A DNA stretch of 64,000 nucleotides from Myrica gale (GCA_963930655.1 OZ005603.1:24938201-25002200); one strand, 5' to 3'. Counted from the stretch's first letter, positions 23,076-35,446 are shown. A program made the numbers and translations. The notes: generated from the letters alone by a model not told the origin.

Positions 23076-24006
23076 AGCTGAAAAAAAAAAACTAAAACTA
23101 GCTAGAAACTCTCGCTTCGGGCCTAAGCCAAACGAAGCGGCCGTACACCACATCAAAAGGCTCCTTCAACATTTCAAAATAAGGGGGCCGGACAGTTGCA
23201 GGGGTCAGTGCCATGAGTCTATGACCACTTTAACACGTTTTCTACGTCTGGTTTCTAATATTTATAAGTTACTGCAAAAAGTAACGCATGTTAAGACTCA
23301 GCTTGGATTCTGGAAATTAAGCGCAAAGGAGGCAGTAAATGATGCTCTGCCAGTTACAGTTCGATTGTCAGTATTCATAAAAGAACATTGGCTGCCTTTA
23401 AGAGGAGAGACCCACACTCACCGATACCCCGCGACAATACAATGCAGCTTAGCCCCTTGATACTGATATCAGTGTCCGTCCAACCCAAACCCTACACAGA
23501 GATCAGAAAAAAGAATGAAAGAAGCTCTGTGCAGTGGGTAACATGGTGAAAGGAAGCCTGCGAATCAGACTAAAATTCATAGGAAAGGGATGCATGCATG
23601 AGTACTGGGGGGTTTGGGTGTACGACGTGAACAACCCGCCAAAATGCTGTCAGGTCCCCTGATAGTACTGCAGGTAGGATAGTTTAACAGTTTAACTTAC
23701 AGTGTGCCTGTTACTACGGTGTGCGACATTTTGGGCTTATGATTACAACGTCGGCCCAGATTAGGGACACAAGTCCCAAGCGCGGTTAACGAGCGTGGGT
23801 GTTTTGGTGCAGATCTGTTTCGCCTGTGAAAGTGAATTATATGCGTAGCATAACGGCATTGGTGACAGAAATAAAAATCCTCTAAGTTATCTCTGTTTTT
23901 TTGGGATAGATGCTAAATTAGTATACGGTATACAATAATATCGAATTAGTCATTGAAATAATAAAACTATAAAATTATTCCAGAATATCTCATATCGAAT
24001 TAGTCC

Positions 24007-24700
24007 TTAAAATAATAAAATTATAAAATTAGTCGAAAATATCGAATTAGTCCTTTTTTTTCTAAATATAGTCCTTGAAATAATAAAATGTCCATCCAAC
24101 CAGTCCAAGGAATCGACATCATGTGATTCTTCAACCAAACTTTCAGCCGGTGAAACAACAGCTGGGCTTGGTTTCGTAGGCGGAACCCTGATTGAAAGAT
24201 CTTCCAGAAAAGGACTTGAGGACCCTTCATGGACAAGCTCTTCATTTAGCATCCAGCCACAAATCTGTCTTGACCTAAAGACACTTAAAACTGTTTTCAT
24301 TATATCGACGTAACTTCGGTTAATGCCCACCTCTGGCATAAGTTCTTCACTCTTAGGTAAAGAAGCTTTTTCCTTTTCATGTTCTTACCGGTGCAGGTGA
24401 GCCCGAGTCTTAAGAATCTCTCAGACCAGATCTGCCCCCGTCTTCTCTAACCAAAACCATATGCACACTTGGTATCTGACCCGTGTCTTTTACTGAACCC
24501 ATACGGCCATACGTACATTTGATAACTGACCTGGCTCTTACAGAGACTGTACGTGAATTTGATAACTCTTGCAAATTCGACCGCTGAATTACCCCACGTA
24601 CATTTGATTGTTGAAACACTTCGCACGCATTTGACAGCTGACGAAATTCTCTTACTGAGCTCATATGGGCATTTGCAACCCCAACGGCAACCGCCACCTT
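24007..24700 (-). other. Unrecognised coding-like stretch
   Basis: Two minus-strand frames (24007-24339 and 24410-24697) have more structure than their surroundings. The first contains IRVPPTKPSPAVVSPAESLV and an acidic EESHDVDSLDWLDG. The second shows a degenerate repeat of FRQLSNACE, FQQSNVRGV, IQRSNLQEL units. They could be the remains of one repetitive gene or of a retroelement. I do not recognise a family and see no convincing start, splice sites or partner domains. Confidence 0.25.
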
Positions 24701-24976
24701 CCCACCAAGTGCCTTTGACTCTGGACCCCTCTCTATGTCCTTAAACTATGTATCATTACATTGAAGTTTCTATGTCGAATAACTCTGCACACAAGAACGA
24801 GATGTAGTTCAGTTTTTGAGCTTTCTTCTTCACCTAGATCTTACTGGGTCCAATAAACTCAGTAGATGAGCACAGCAGCGAAGGCCATGAAGTGCCGAGT
24901 GCACCGCCCATCAACTGCCACGTGTTGTCACCCATGTTTAGCCATGGTGGGACAGCCCGGCAGCCTGGGCTGACAG

Positions 24977-25412
24977 TAGGGCTGCACACAACCGGACCGC
25001 GGACAGGATTTGCGGTCCGGTCCGGTCCTAGTTCTTAAAATGCGGTCTGGTCCGGATCGGACTGGTTATCCGGTCCAGTCTTCTTTTTTAATAAATGTGG
25101 TCCGGACCGGACCGCATTTATTAAAAAAAATAAATATATATATATATATATATATTTAATAATTTTTAATACAAATTGTAAACTTAAAACGTTTAATTTT
25201 AATCTAAACTAAAACTCAATATTTTTATATGCATTTTTCCATTTGAAATTAACCTAAAAATATTTTTAAAAATTAAAAAATTAAAAAAATTGAAAAAATT
25301 AAAACAGTGGTCCGGACCGGAGCTCTTATAAGTGGTCCGGACCGGAGCTCTTATAAGTGATCTGGTCCGGTCCTCTATTTTAAGAGGACCGGATATCAGG
25401 TTTTCAGCCCTA
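24977..25412. mobile_element. hAT-type MITE
   Basis: It starts TAGGGCTGCACAC and ends with CAGCCCTA, inverted 8-bp ends, and is bracketed by exact GCTGACAG copies (24969-24976 and 25413-25420). An 8-bp duplication and TAGGG ends are hAT hallmarks. Inside are repeated GGTCCGGACCGG palindromes and a TA microsatellite (25135-25155). There is no coding capacity. Confidence 0.9.
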
Positions 25413-25514
25413 GCTGACAGCTCCGTAGGCCTCAATGGTGTTCATGTGTCCAAGTTGATCGGAGAGAAAGAGATGGGTAAGGCAAGAAAAGTAAATGACG
25501 TGGTTTATTTTAAA

Positions 25515-26077
25515 GGGATAAATGATATTTTAGTCCCTGTGGTTTGGGTAAAAATCAAATTAGTCTCTTAACAATTTTTTTCATCAATCGGGGCCTTGTA
25601 GTTTGCATGAACATCAAATTAGTCCCTTATCAATTTTTTTTTTCAATCGGGTCCCTGATCTTTACATGTTTTTATATTAAGTCATTCCATCCAAATTCGT
25701 CCACTGACTTAACGGTAAGTGTCAACCTGATTTGCTCGGGATGGAGAGCTAAGAGGATCGAGAGGCCCGAGCAGGTCGGACTAATTTGATAAGAGACTAA
25801 TTTGATAGCAGCCCGACCTGCTCGGGCCTCTCGATCCTCTCAGCTCTCCATCCCGAGCAGATCAGGTTGACACTTACCGTTAAGTTAGTGGACGGATTTG
25901 GACGGAAGCACTTAATATAAAAACATGTAAAGATCATGGACCCGATTGATGAAAAAAATTGATAAGGGACTAATTTGATTTTCATGCAAACCATAAGGAC
26001 CTGATTGATGAAAAAAATTGTTAAGGGACTAATTTGATTTTCACCCAAACCACAGGGACCAAAATATCATTTATCCC
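25515..26077. mobile_element. Near-perfect foldback MITE, Mutator-like, 9-bp TSD
   Basis: Two arms of about 275 bases are inverted copies of each other, meeting at about 25790-25800 (GAGAGGCCCGAGCAGGTCGG against its complement). Ends are GGGATAAATGATATTTTAGT and its complement. The exact 9-bp duplication TATTTTAAA flanks it (25506-25514 and 26078-26086). The 78-83-residue frames in each arm are mirror images and are not genes. It belongs with the elements at 37332 and 54723. Confidence 0.95.
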
Positions 26078-26086
26078 TATTTTAAA

Positions 26087-27716
26087 TGACACAAGTTACA
26101 TAGAGAGGGAGCAGTGAGTGCAGCGTGGAATAAGTTCCGTTAATGGCATTAACAGTAGGTCAAGAAGGGACCCATGTAAAACGAGTTATAAAACATAGAA
26201 TTTTATTATCTTAGGGACTAATTCAATTTTCTAGCATAAGTTATGGACTAATTTGATATCTATTCTTTTTTTTTTCTTTTCTGCCACTTGTTTTTTTATA
26301 AAATAAAATATTATACATTATATATGAAATATATCTGGCCTGTATATATATATATATATAACTTTGATAATGCCGATGCAGTACGCTATGAGCTTCAAAA
26401 ACTAGTAGTCTAAAGACACGTAAAAAAATTTCTTTATGAATGGTATTCAATGTTAGCTGGACGTACATCTTCAACATAAACTATGATGATAGATCTCTGA
26501 TATTCTTTTCTGAATTTCTAAGTTATTTGAAGAAATTATTATCCGGAGAAATTACCTTTTAATAAGTAACAAATTTGAAGCATTACATTCTAACTACCAA
26601 TCAATTTACACTTTATACCTCATGTTACGATTAAAATTTAAGACGGTGATATGTTGCACATTTTTAATTGTATTGTAAACATCGTCGCAGTTTAAGGTGC
26701 AATGAATCTGATTTGCTAATTTGAGATATAGATTCAAAAAGTTACTGCAGTTTAAGGGTACTGTAAAGTATATAGTATAATTTTTTCATATTATTTTCAT
26801 GTTTAGCGTCCATATTGAGTTGACAATATTGCATGAGTTTGCGGAAAAATTTAGGTAACCTTATATAAGTCAGTTTGTTCAGTTGTTTGGGAATCAAACA
26901 AATTACCGTGAGTTAACATGTTTTTTGTGCCACGAAGAAGGGTTGGTAATTCTCATGTGATGTTTTGTAGTCATGGAAAATTTTAAACACAAATGGAATA
27001 TCCTAATTAAAAAGGGAAACAGACAACATGAGAATGAAATGACAAGAAAACAAACAAAAACACAAGCAGAACATGAGCAGTGGATTATCATTTTGGCAGA
27101 GATATCTTGCATGTTTGATGTTTCGCACACTAGAATGAAGTCAGAGAGACAATACCACTTACCTTGGTCACATAAACTTTAATTGTTTTCTGATCTTTTG
27201 TTAATCCCTAAATAGACCCATCTTCAACATTTTGACACCTCGCAATCTCGTTTTCTTTCTTTCTTTGTAAATTTGAGATGGCCTCCGTGGGGGAGATGAC
27301 TAGGGGTCAAAGTTATCAAATGATAGACCCTCGTTTAAATCTTTATGACAACATTCTTCTTGCGACTTATCTAGTAAATAAGGTGCGAGGTCACTGCATC
27401 TGTTCAGATTTGTTCGAAGCGTGCATCTCCAATGCGTTAAAATTGGGTCAGTTCCGTCTTAAGTCCGATGCACAAATGGAGCTCGGAATTCATCCTCATC
27501 ACACCAAAAAAAAAAATGAGGCTTGAAATTTCTAGTGTTCCAAACCCTCCTAACCTATTTATCTACAATTTTGTGTAACAAAACTGTTAGAAATTGGACT
27601 GCCTAATTTAGAAGGAATTTGGCGACCAAACTATAATAATATAACTACTGGATGGTACAAAAAAAAATCGAGAGAACTAAGTTCTTTTATTGCCGTTTTA
27701 TGGTAAAATTAGTACC
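26087..27716. other. Spacer, no gene supported
   Basis: AT-rich sequence with a TA microsatellite at 26341-26359. Short frames at 26973-27182 and 27278-27526 have no recognisable domain, splice context or codon signal. Nothing else is supported here. Confidence 0.6.
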
Positions 27717-27724
27717 CCTAACGC

Positions 27725-29684
27725 TAGGTGTGCAAATCCGGTCCGGCCTCTGTCGGAGCTCCGCCTCCAGTTCCATCACTGGTTTCGGCCCTTCCAGGAA
27801 CCGGAGGTGGATTTGGAATTTTCCCAAAACCGAAACCGGAAGCGAAAGTTTCCGCATGTTCATCTGAAAACCAGTTCCGGTTATTTTTTTATTTTTTTAA
27901 ATAAATATTAAAACGACGTCGTCTAGGTGTTTTTTTTAAAAAAATATATATATAACATCATGCCGTTTTGATCCACGATATTTCATTCCTCAAAAAACCC
28001 TAAGTCCCCCTCTCCTTCGCGAATCGCGACCCTCCCTCAGCCCTCATTCTCTCTGTTCGACGTTGTCCATTTCTCTCTCTATCTCCTCTCTTACAGTCTC
28101 TGGTTTTCTCCAGCGACGTAACGCCCTCTAGCTTCTGCTGCTTCTTTATCTGTATGTCTCTCTCTCTCTCTCTATTCTCTGGCAATCTCTCAAGTCTCTA
28201 TCTCTCTATTGTGAATCTACGAGTTAGTTATTGCATTGTTATATTTGTAGTTAGTTATTGCACTGTTGTTAATCTGTGAGTTAGTTAATTTGTGAATCTG
28301 TATCGCACTCTCTCTCTCTAGTTAGTTATTGCATTGTTATATTTGTAGTTAGTTATTGCACTATTAATCTGTGAGTTAGTTAGTTCATTAGTTGTGAATC
28401 TGTGAATCTCTATCCCACTCTCTTTCTCTAGTTAGTTATTGCATTGTTATTGAATATGTTAATTTTTTAGTTTGTTATATTGAATTGTTATGTTGTGAAT
28501 CTGTTACTATTTTTTTAGATTGTGAATCTGTTATTCAAATGAATTGTGTTGTGAATAAAAAATTATAGATAGTTGTTATGTTATGTCTTGGAGTTGTTAA
28601 TTTGTTATGTCTTGGTTCTAATTAAAACACAATTTATCTGATAATGGTTAAATTCTAAATCCAAGCAGGAGCCCTTGATACAAATTAAGACTTGAAATAG
28701 ATCAAAGCAAGAGCCCTTGAAGTTGCATCGATCGTGGATTCGTGATTGATTGAAGTTTGGTTATGTTCTTAATTTCTTACTTGAGTTGATACTTCTAACT
28801 TCTAAGTTCGTGTTGTAATATTCTTCTATTTCGAGTTATGTCATACATTATATTTTTCAGTTATTGGTTTCATCGAGTCTTGATCACTTTTATTATTAAG
28901 CACATACTATTTCTTTAGCTATTTAGGAAATATGATGGTGTATAGATTACTACTTACTAGGTGATTTTGTGAATCTGTAATTATGGAGTTTTTGAATTGT
29001 ATATTGTTAACTTGTTTATTAAATATGAATTTTGTTATTTGCATGTTGTTTTGAGATTTATTGAATATGAATTTTAATTTATTTTTACACTTTTTTGTGA
29101 ATTGCATGTTTTAGGATTTTCGGTTTTTAAAATAGGTTGTTAGGATGTTGTTTTCGGTTTTCAAAAGATCAACAATGAGTTGTTGATTTTTAAATATTAT
29201 TGGCTAAATAAAATGGCCATAAAAACTAATATGATCATAATATGATATGGTTGTATTAGTTTGAACTTTAAAGGGTGGCCAACATTTTACTCCAAAATTC
29301 AACTATAATCACTTGGTGTCTTGGTGAGTTGATTTGGTGCAAATGTAAATTCTTAATTTTCATTTGTATACTTGTTGTGTTCATTTATATAATTGAGATC
29401 TTTGTAATAAATTGAGAAATGTTCATATAAAGTTTTGGTTGTATATTTTAATTTTCTGATATATTATTTGTGATTTGTGATGAATGAATAAAATATTTAT
29501 TTTTTGTAAAAAAATGCTTAAATAGGCCAAAAAATATTATCGGAATTCCGCTATCCGCTCCGCTTCCGCTAAGTCCGCTCGGAGTCGGAAGTGAAAACGA
29601 AATCCATTTTGTTCATCCGCTAGTTAATGGACCGAATGTCAGAATGTTAAATTACACTTTCGACATGTCCGTTATTCACTCCTA
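27725..29684. mobile_element. Deleted hAT transposon
   Basis: The ends TAGGTGTGCAAATCCGG and, on the other strand, TAGGAGTGAATAACGGACA are hAT-like and roughly inverted. Flanks CCTAACGC and CCTGTAGC agree at 5 of 8. Both ends carry CCGGTCCGG or TCCGCTCCGC words. The left interior (27980-28190) looks like a CT-rich plant 5' leader with CTCTCTCT tracts, but no transposase frame follows, so this is probably an internally deleted copy that kept its promoter. Confidence 0.55.
28190..28460. repeat. Degenerate tandem repeat in the hAT element
   Basis: The phrase GTTAGTTATTGCATTGTTAT, followed by ATTTGTAGTTAGTTATTGCA and a CACTCTCTCT stretch, repeats about two and a half times with a period near 110-120 bases. 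Confidence 0.75.
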
Positions 29685-29692
29685 CCTGTAGC

Positions 29693-31979
29693 ATGATCTA
29701 CGGGAACCAATTAGTTCAAAACGGGTATAACATCCAAACACTTTGCCTCGAAGCGAGTAATAATTCCTTTCAAGAACTCAAGATCATCCAAAACGTGTTA
29801 AATCCCCGCACGACTTTCCTTAAACTAAGTACGAATTGATGTCTAGGTCCTAAGGTTGTGAAAGGTCTCAACATGGGTACCCAACATAAGTTCTTTAAAG
29901 ATTGGTAGCTGTGGATATTTATCAGACTTCCTTTCAGCAGAGTACTTTTTCTGATGATGACAGCTCACACATCCATTAATTTCATAGAATTTTAAATACT
30001 CAAGGTATATGCTCTAAACAGATAATCATACTTCCATAGAGGCGATGGGTCAATGAGTTAGGGAGACTAACGACCTTATAAACTCATACCCAGACGAGTG
30101 AGAAGTGACCCATACGAGACAGAAACACACAAAAGGCAGAAAGCTGATAGAACCTGTGAAAAAAGAAAGCTGACGACGGAATAGGGTGGTAGAACTAGCA
30201 GTTGAAAGTGAGGAGTCAGCTAAGAGACAAAATGATCAGGCGTGTGAGATCCACGCCCTCGTGCATGTGGCCCCCACACATTAGACGGTCAGTCACCGGA
30301 GGAGGCAAAAAGGGTCATCGGGAGGCCCAAAGGCCAAGCGCCTAGCAAGTGTCCACAAGAGAAGCTCACTTGCAACTCGGATTGGAGGAGAAAAAGACGT
30401 GCACATGAGATATACTCTTATAAATCATCTATCTCCTCATTTTTTTCATCTAATTTATTAAAATTTTATTTTCATTATCTTTTCTCAAAATCTAATAGAA
30501 CTTTAATCTATTTCAATTTTCACAATATTTCCAAAATTTTCAAAAGAATTTGGTTTGCAATAAGGGACATTATTGAGTCTCAACTTCACTCCATCCTTTT
30601 TTTTCCCTTACGATACGTTTGATAGCATCTATACACTTCATTTTCCGTAATCCATTTTAATCGGTATAAGTTGGTTGTGATACTGTCAAGTAGAGCACGG
30701 CGCAATGGTGACAAGACAAAGCAATGCAAAGAGCCTAAGAGGGGCTGAGGCCATACGCTAGACAGAATGAAGCACCAGAAAAAACACAGGACAAGATGGA
30801 GGGAGTTGATTACACAACGGGCAGTCACAAAAATGATCCTTTTAATGAGGGATTGGATCCATACCCAACGTGGAAACTGGAGAATGCACGTTTGACGTTC
30901 AAAAGCTGGTAGTGCTGCACACTGCAACTTACGAGGTAATTTCTTGGACAACAACCACACAGCAAGCTGTGTAAAGGCGTGAGAGATACAATGAGGTAGT
31001 GAATAGTACTACAACATGCTACCCATATAGCATACATGCATAGCATGGAGCCCCCAACAAAAGAAACACAACACAGGACTGAGCAAAGTCATTGGCCAAT
31101 CTTTTCAAAGCCTGGCAAAATTTTGGCCAATCTTTTTTCTGTTCACTTAGACAAAACTACTGAACAGTAAACAGTACAACCAGGCTTTTGATGCTGCTCG
31201 TATACTACAGAGTTACAAGACCACCCTTTTTTCACCCTTTTGCAGGTGTACGAAGCTCATGAAAAGCCGAGGAATGCGGGAAATTGGGAATTTCTTCAAT
31301 CCAAGTAAAGGGAAGGGAAGGGAAGGGACGCCTAGGAAACAAAAAAAGAGTAAAGGGACGGGGACAGCCTCAACTCCTACGCGTGGCTTTCAAGGAAGAG
31401 ACAACATATGAATCTGTGTTTACCATGTTCTTCATTTACTTTGAAGTTTACTTCGTCCCTTGTTTATTTACACGGAAGACAACCTCACGTCCAACGGATT
31501 GGAGGATGGGGGCCGGGGGTGTGAGTTTGTCCGACGTTAACCTTTGTTTTAAGGTAGGGGAACTTCCATTGAGCAAGGGCAACTTGATGTGGATGGTCTC
31601 TAATCTAAAAATGAGCACAAGTTTCACGACCGGTTGGCCAAAAACCAAGAAGAAAATATCTTAAAATGCATGGTAAATGCACAAACAATCACATCCACAA
31701 GCAACATTTTGCAGCGAAATCAAATCATTCAACAGGACATACATGCCGAGCTGCTTAGGAAAAAACATGGAGGCAAAAATATCCAGATATACCCACGCGA
31801 CTGGGTTAAGGTGCTCAAGTTTTTGATATGCTTCACATGGATGAAAAGAATATCAACTTATTGAATCATATATTCATAGGTCAAAAAACAAATCTAACAA
31901 ATTCAATTACCACCGCTTCTTTTTCTCGTTTGCCTACCCATCTTGTACTTCCAATAAAAACAAGATTTCTGGGTTGTTG
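29693..31979. other. Spacer downstream of the AP2/TOE gene
   Basis: Nothing coding is supported. 30040-30420 has GC-richer text (GATGGGTCAATGAGTTAGGG; TGAGATCCACGCCCTCGTGC) that looks like a retrotransposon LTR scrap, without ends. The 126-residue plus-strand frame at 31284-31664 has no domain. The last few hundred bases before 31980 would include the 3' UTR of the minus-strand gene. Confidence 0.5.
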
Positions 31980-34658
31980 CTATGTTCTGCCAGGTACTGG
32001 CTTCAGCTCCTGCAGTGGAAGCGGTATATGGTGGGGGTGGGGGTGATTGAAGGCGAAAAATGGTGCTGGCTGGATAGCTGTATTTGGAAAATGAGGTTGA
32101 CCAACGGCAGTTGATGGTGCAAGGGTACTTGTTGAAGGGAATCCTGATGATGCTGCAGCAGCAGAGAAGGGTGGCACTTGAGTCTCCACACCATAAGGAC
32201 CGCGTATTTGCCTTGGCCAATATGGCAAGGAGTCAACTTCCATTCTCTTCTGCATTGCTCTTTCCTGTAAACAATAATGATTAGGACATCGGCAATTTCT
32301 GAAATGAGAAAGCGACACCGATTTGTTCTAGTGAGTTTTAGCAGGGAATTTATAGTGGTATTTGAGACTGAATGGAATTTACATTATAGATAGAAAAGAA
32401 ACTGGAATTCCCGCCACTCCGGATAATAGGGTGCTCAGGTGCCGAAACAGAATTATCAATCTGCAAAACATCAAGTTCAGAAAACTTATCAAAGGCCTAC
32501 ATTTGTTAATACCAGCAATAGCTACAAATGTAAGGAGTTGTTTGGAAAAAAATGCAAATGCAGATTGCAATTGAACTAAGAGGGAAATGTCGGCATACCC
32601 TTGATCTCCTATCAATCGGCATGTCATCCCAGCCATGCTGAAATTGAAAACTGCCCGCATTGGTGTTCTCCTTTCTCCCATCAGGAACAGAAGGTGGAGC
32701 AATTCCCAACTGGAGATCAAGATTTTGATTGCCTCCTGTATTAGTTAGGGGCAGAGGTTTTCTTAAGTCTATAGAAGATTAGCAGTTTTAGTGTTTCTAC
32801 AAAAGTTGTACAAGCATACAAAAACAAAGAATACATCCCTTTTGAGTTTTTTTTTTTGTGTTTGGGAGAGAAGGAAGGGGGCCGGGGGAAGCTACAACAA
32901 AAAAAAGCACCTCCATTATCAGCCTCAGCGATAAGTTCCTCTTCATATGAGCTTGGCTCAAAGTTGGTGACAGCTTCCTTTCCGCTGCATTTGATGGCAG
33001 CCTTGTCATATGCCCTGTTTCCAGATAATGAAAACATATCGAGTTAAACGGGAAACAGCTCTAAGATTTAGAAAACCAGGGCTATAGGTATCCCATAAAT
33101 AAATGGTAAGACCTTGCAGCTTCCATCTCACTATCGAATAGCCCAAGATATATATACCTGCAGGGAAGCAATCCATACTACACAATGAAAACCAAGTTCC
33201 CAACTGTTGCCACGAACCATATTCAATCAACACTCTTAAATTTCTGTGTTCATTGCATAGCGTGGGAAAAAGTAGTATAATTTACAGAACAGAAACTACT
33301 AATGAATACCAAAAGCCACACTGGGGACTACAATGCAGCTATCAGTGTAAACCTAGCAAAAGAGTCCTTACTTCTTGCCCAGAAACTGCCCCATGCGAGC
33401 TTCCCATCGCCCGCATTTGTGCAGTGTCACTCCCCTGTACTTTGAGCTTCCTCTTGAAAACCCAGTGCTTTGGCGCCTCAGGATATGCACAAATTCTTCC
33501 TTCGTAAAATTAGTCATCTGCAGAGCAGGCATTGAATTAACTAATAAATTCAATCACTTGATAGCAACTCTAAAGGAGTCCATGCCAACCTGCTTAATAT
33601 CTTCATCATATTCACTGATATCGAAATTAATATCAGCATCCATTCCCCGAAACTTTATGGCAGCCCGATCATACGCCCTGAGATCAACACCCAATTGCGA
33701 TAAAAACTCCAACAAGATTATCCTCAAGAAGATACTGATCAAACACCGAAACTAGCATTACAATCTAAATTCATAAACACATTTATGCGTACCTAGCTGC
33801 AGCATGAGCAGTGTCAAATCCTCCTACAAAGAGGGGAAAAAAACCCCAATTCATTCAGATATACCCAATTAACAGTATCGGACCTTTCTGTTTAAATCAA
33901 TGACCAAACCTCTAATAAAGAAAATAATTGGTATGTGATAAACTTTTCCTTACCCAAGTACACTTGCTTCCCACAATCCCTACACATGAAGACACAAAAC
34001 AATGCGTCCTCAAAACCACGCAAAAATAGACCGCCAAAGCGATGAAACTTTTATGATAAACCAATAATTGACCAGACTTCGACAATGATAATAATAAATC
34101 ACGGCAGTGAATCACTAACCATATATGCGATTCCCATCTCCCAGTTCTTCGGTAAAACGTAACGCCGCGATACTGCGAGCTCCGAGACCTTGGCCCGCGC
34201 CGACTCTTCTTCAACTGCTGCCTCTGTGGGCGCTCCTCCTGCAGCGGTGGGCCCACGATTCTCTGCTCGGCCCTAGCTCCACCGAAACTCGAAGTGAGAT
34301 CCAACCACTCTTTCCGCGAGGCCTGCCCGAGTCCGAGCCCGAACCCGCGAACGTCGGACTCACCCTCTCCGGCCCCACTCTCCGGAAATAACTGAATGGT
34401 CCGGTTGCACTTATTGAGCTCTTTGGTACTGATCGTACCTCTATCATTGAGAATGCTGAAGCTGTAAGCGAAGGCGGCGTCGCAGTTGGAAATGGAATCC
34501 TCGTCCCCGGCATTGACTATGGTGGAATCGAAGCTCCCGGAGCTCTCCTTTGGGCTTCCGGAGAGGTGGACAAGGTTCTCCGTCACCACTTCGATGGAAT
34601 CCGAGGCCGAATCCACCGAACCTACGGTCAGATTAAGATCCAGCATCTTCTCCGCCAT
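31980..34658 (-). CDS. RAP2-7: AP2/TOE-type transcription factor, miR172-regulated
   Basis: Ten exons splice to 1479 bases (492 residues): 34120-34658, 33954-33979, 33793-33823, 33590-33677, 33372-33517, 33113-33157, 32911-33014, 32599-32735, 32383-32460 and 31980-32264, all GT-AG. The 26- and 31-base exons are the classic AP2 micro-exons. The protein has an N-terminal MLDLNL EAR-like motif, a basic [16 protein letters not shown] stretch (nuclear signal), AP2 domain 1 ([18 protein letters not shown] through DINFDI), a linker ([12 protein letters not shown]), AP2 domain 2 ([20 protein letters not shown] through AVTNFE) and LDLQLGI, a second EAR-like motif. [10 protein letters not shown] in domain 2 favours the TOE1/RAP2.7 branch, but AP2 or TOE3 cannot be excluded. 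The family represses flowering and floral-identity genes in the nucleus. An in-frame ATG also exists at 34676; 34658 was chosen because it leads into the conserved N-terminus. Confidence 0.96.
32138..32158 (-). promoter_or_regulatory. miR172 target site in the last exon
   Basis: On the mRNA strand these 21 bases read CTGCAGCATCATCAGG followed by ATTCC, matching the conserved miR172 site of AP2/TOE genes. It encodes AAASSGF, the usual peptide at this site. In this family miR172 represses translation and cleaves the transcript, setting the juvenile-to-adult and flowering transitions. Confidence 0.93.
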
Positions 34659-35194
34659 TATAACTTCTACACACAAAAATTCGCCTCTCGAAAAACCAAA
34701 AAGAAGCGAAAAAATTGAGCGTTATGGCTAATGGGAGCTAGTATTTTAGACGGAAATTGGGCTTGGTCAAAGAAACACAGAGAGAGAGAGAGAGATTTAT
34801 GGTTTCTCAGTATTATTTCCTTTTCCTCTTCCTTTTTGTTCAGAGAAAGAGTAGACAGAGAATTGGATTCATAGCCCGCAGTGTGATTTTCATGCACAAA
34901 GAAAAATTTGTTAGAGGGAGAGAGAAGAGTTGGTTTTGTGCAGTTGGGGGGTCCTGCTGTGGGTGGAGCAGAGTACAAAGGGAGGGAGAGACTAGAGAGA
35001 AAAATAGAGGGACACTGCCTTTTTTTTTGGCGCGTGATCGTACGGCACTCACTCACCTTATTTGAACTTATTATTTTTTTGGTGATTTTTACTTTTCAAT
35101 ACATTCTTTGTTGGCTCCAGAATTTTGATAACTATTTTTAGGACAACAACAAAAATCAAATAAGAAAATTTTGATAACTGAACAAGGAGGGATA

Positions 35195-35437
35195 GGGTAT
35201 GGATTCCTTCCAAATGAGGAATTTTCAAAAGCTACCAAAGATATGATCCAGATTAAAAAGAAACAAATCAACAGTTAATATATGTCCAAATCATTTAATG
35301 ACAAAAAGATTAAAAATAATTTGTTCTATTCATTAAATGAGGTATATTTATATTAACCGTTGATTTGTTTCTTTTTTAATCTGAATCATATATTTACTAG
35401 CCTTTAGAAATACCTCCTTATAAAGAAATCCGTTCCC
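35195..35437. mobile_element. MITE upstream of the AP2/TOE gene, 9-bp TSD
   Basis: The arms are inverted over about 110 bases (AAAGAAACAAATCAACAGTT at 35260 against its complement at 35365), meeting near 35325. Ends are GGGTATGGATTCC and GGGAACGGATTTC. The exact 9-bp duplication GGAGGGATA flanks it (35186-35194 and 35438-35446). It starts about 540 bases upstream of the start codon of the minus-strand gene, within its likely promoter. Confidence 0.9.
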
Positions 35438-35446
35438 GGAGGGATA

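Noticed and set aside
25544-26048. Two near-identical frames of 81 and 83 residues on opposite strands
   Set aside because: They are mirror images produced by the inverted-repeat MITE, not genes.
27278-27526. 82-residue frame starting MASVGEMTRGQSYQ
   Set aside because: Looks plausible at first, but no family match, no splice sites and no promoter or poly(A) context could be supported.
31284-31664. 126-residue plus-strand frame downstream of the AP2/TOE gene
   Set aside because: Low-complexity basic start, no domain, no splice or promoter context.
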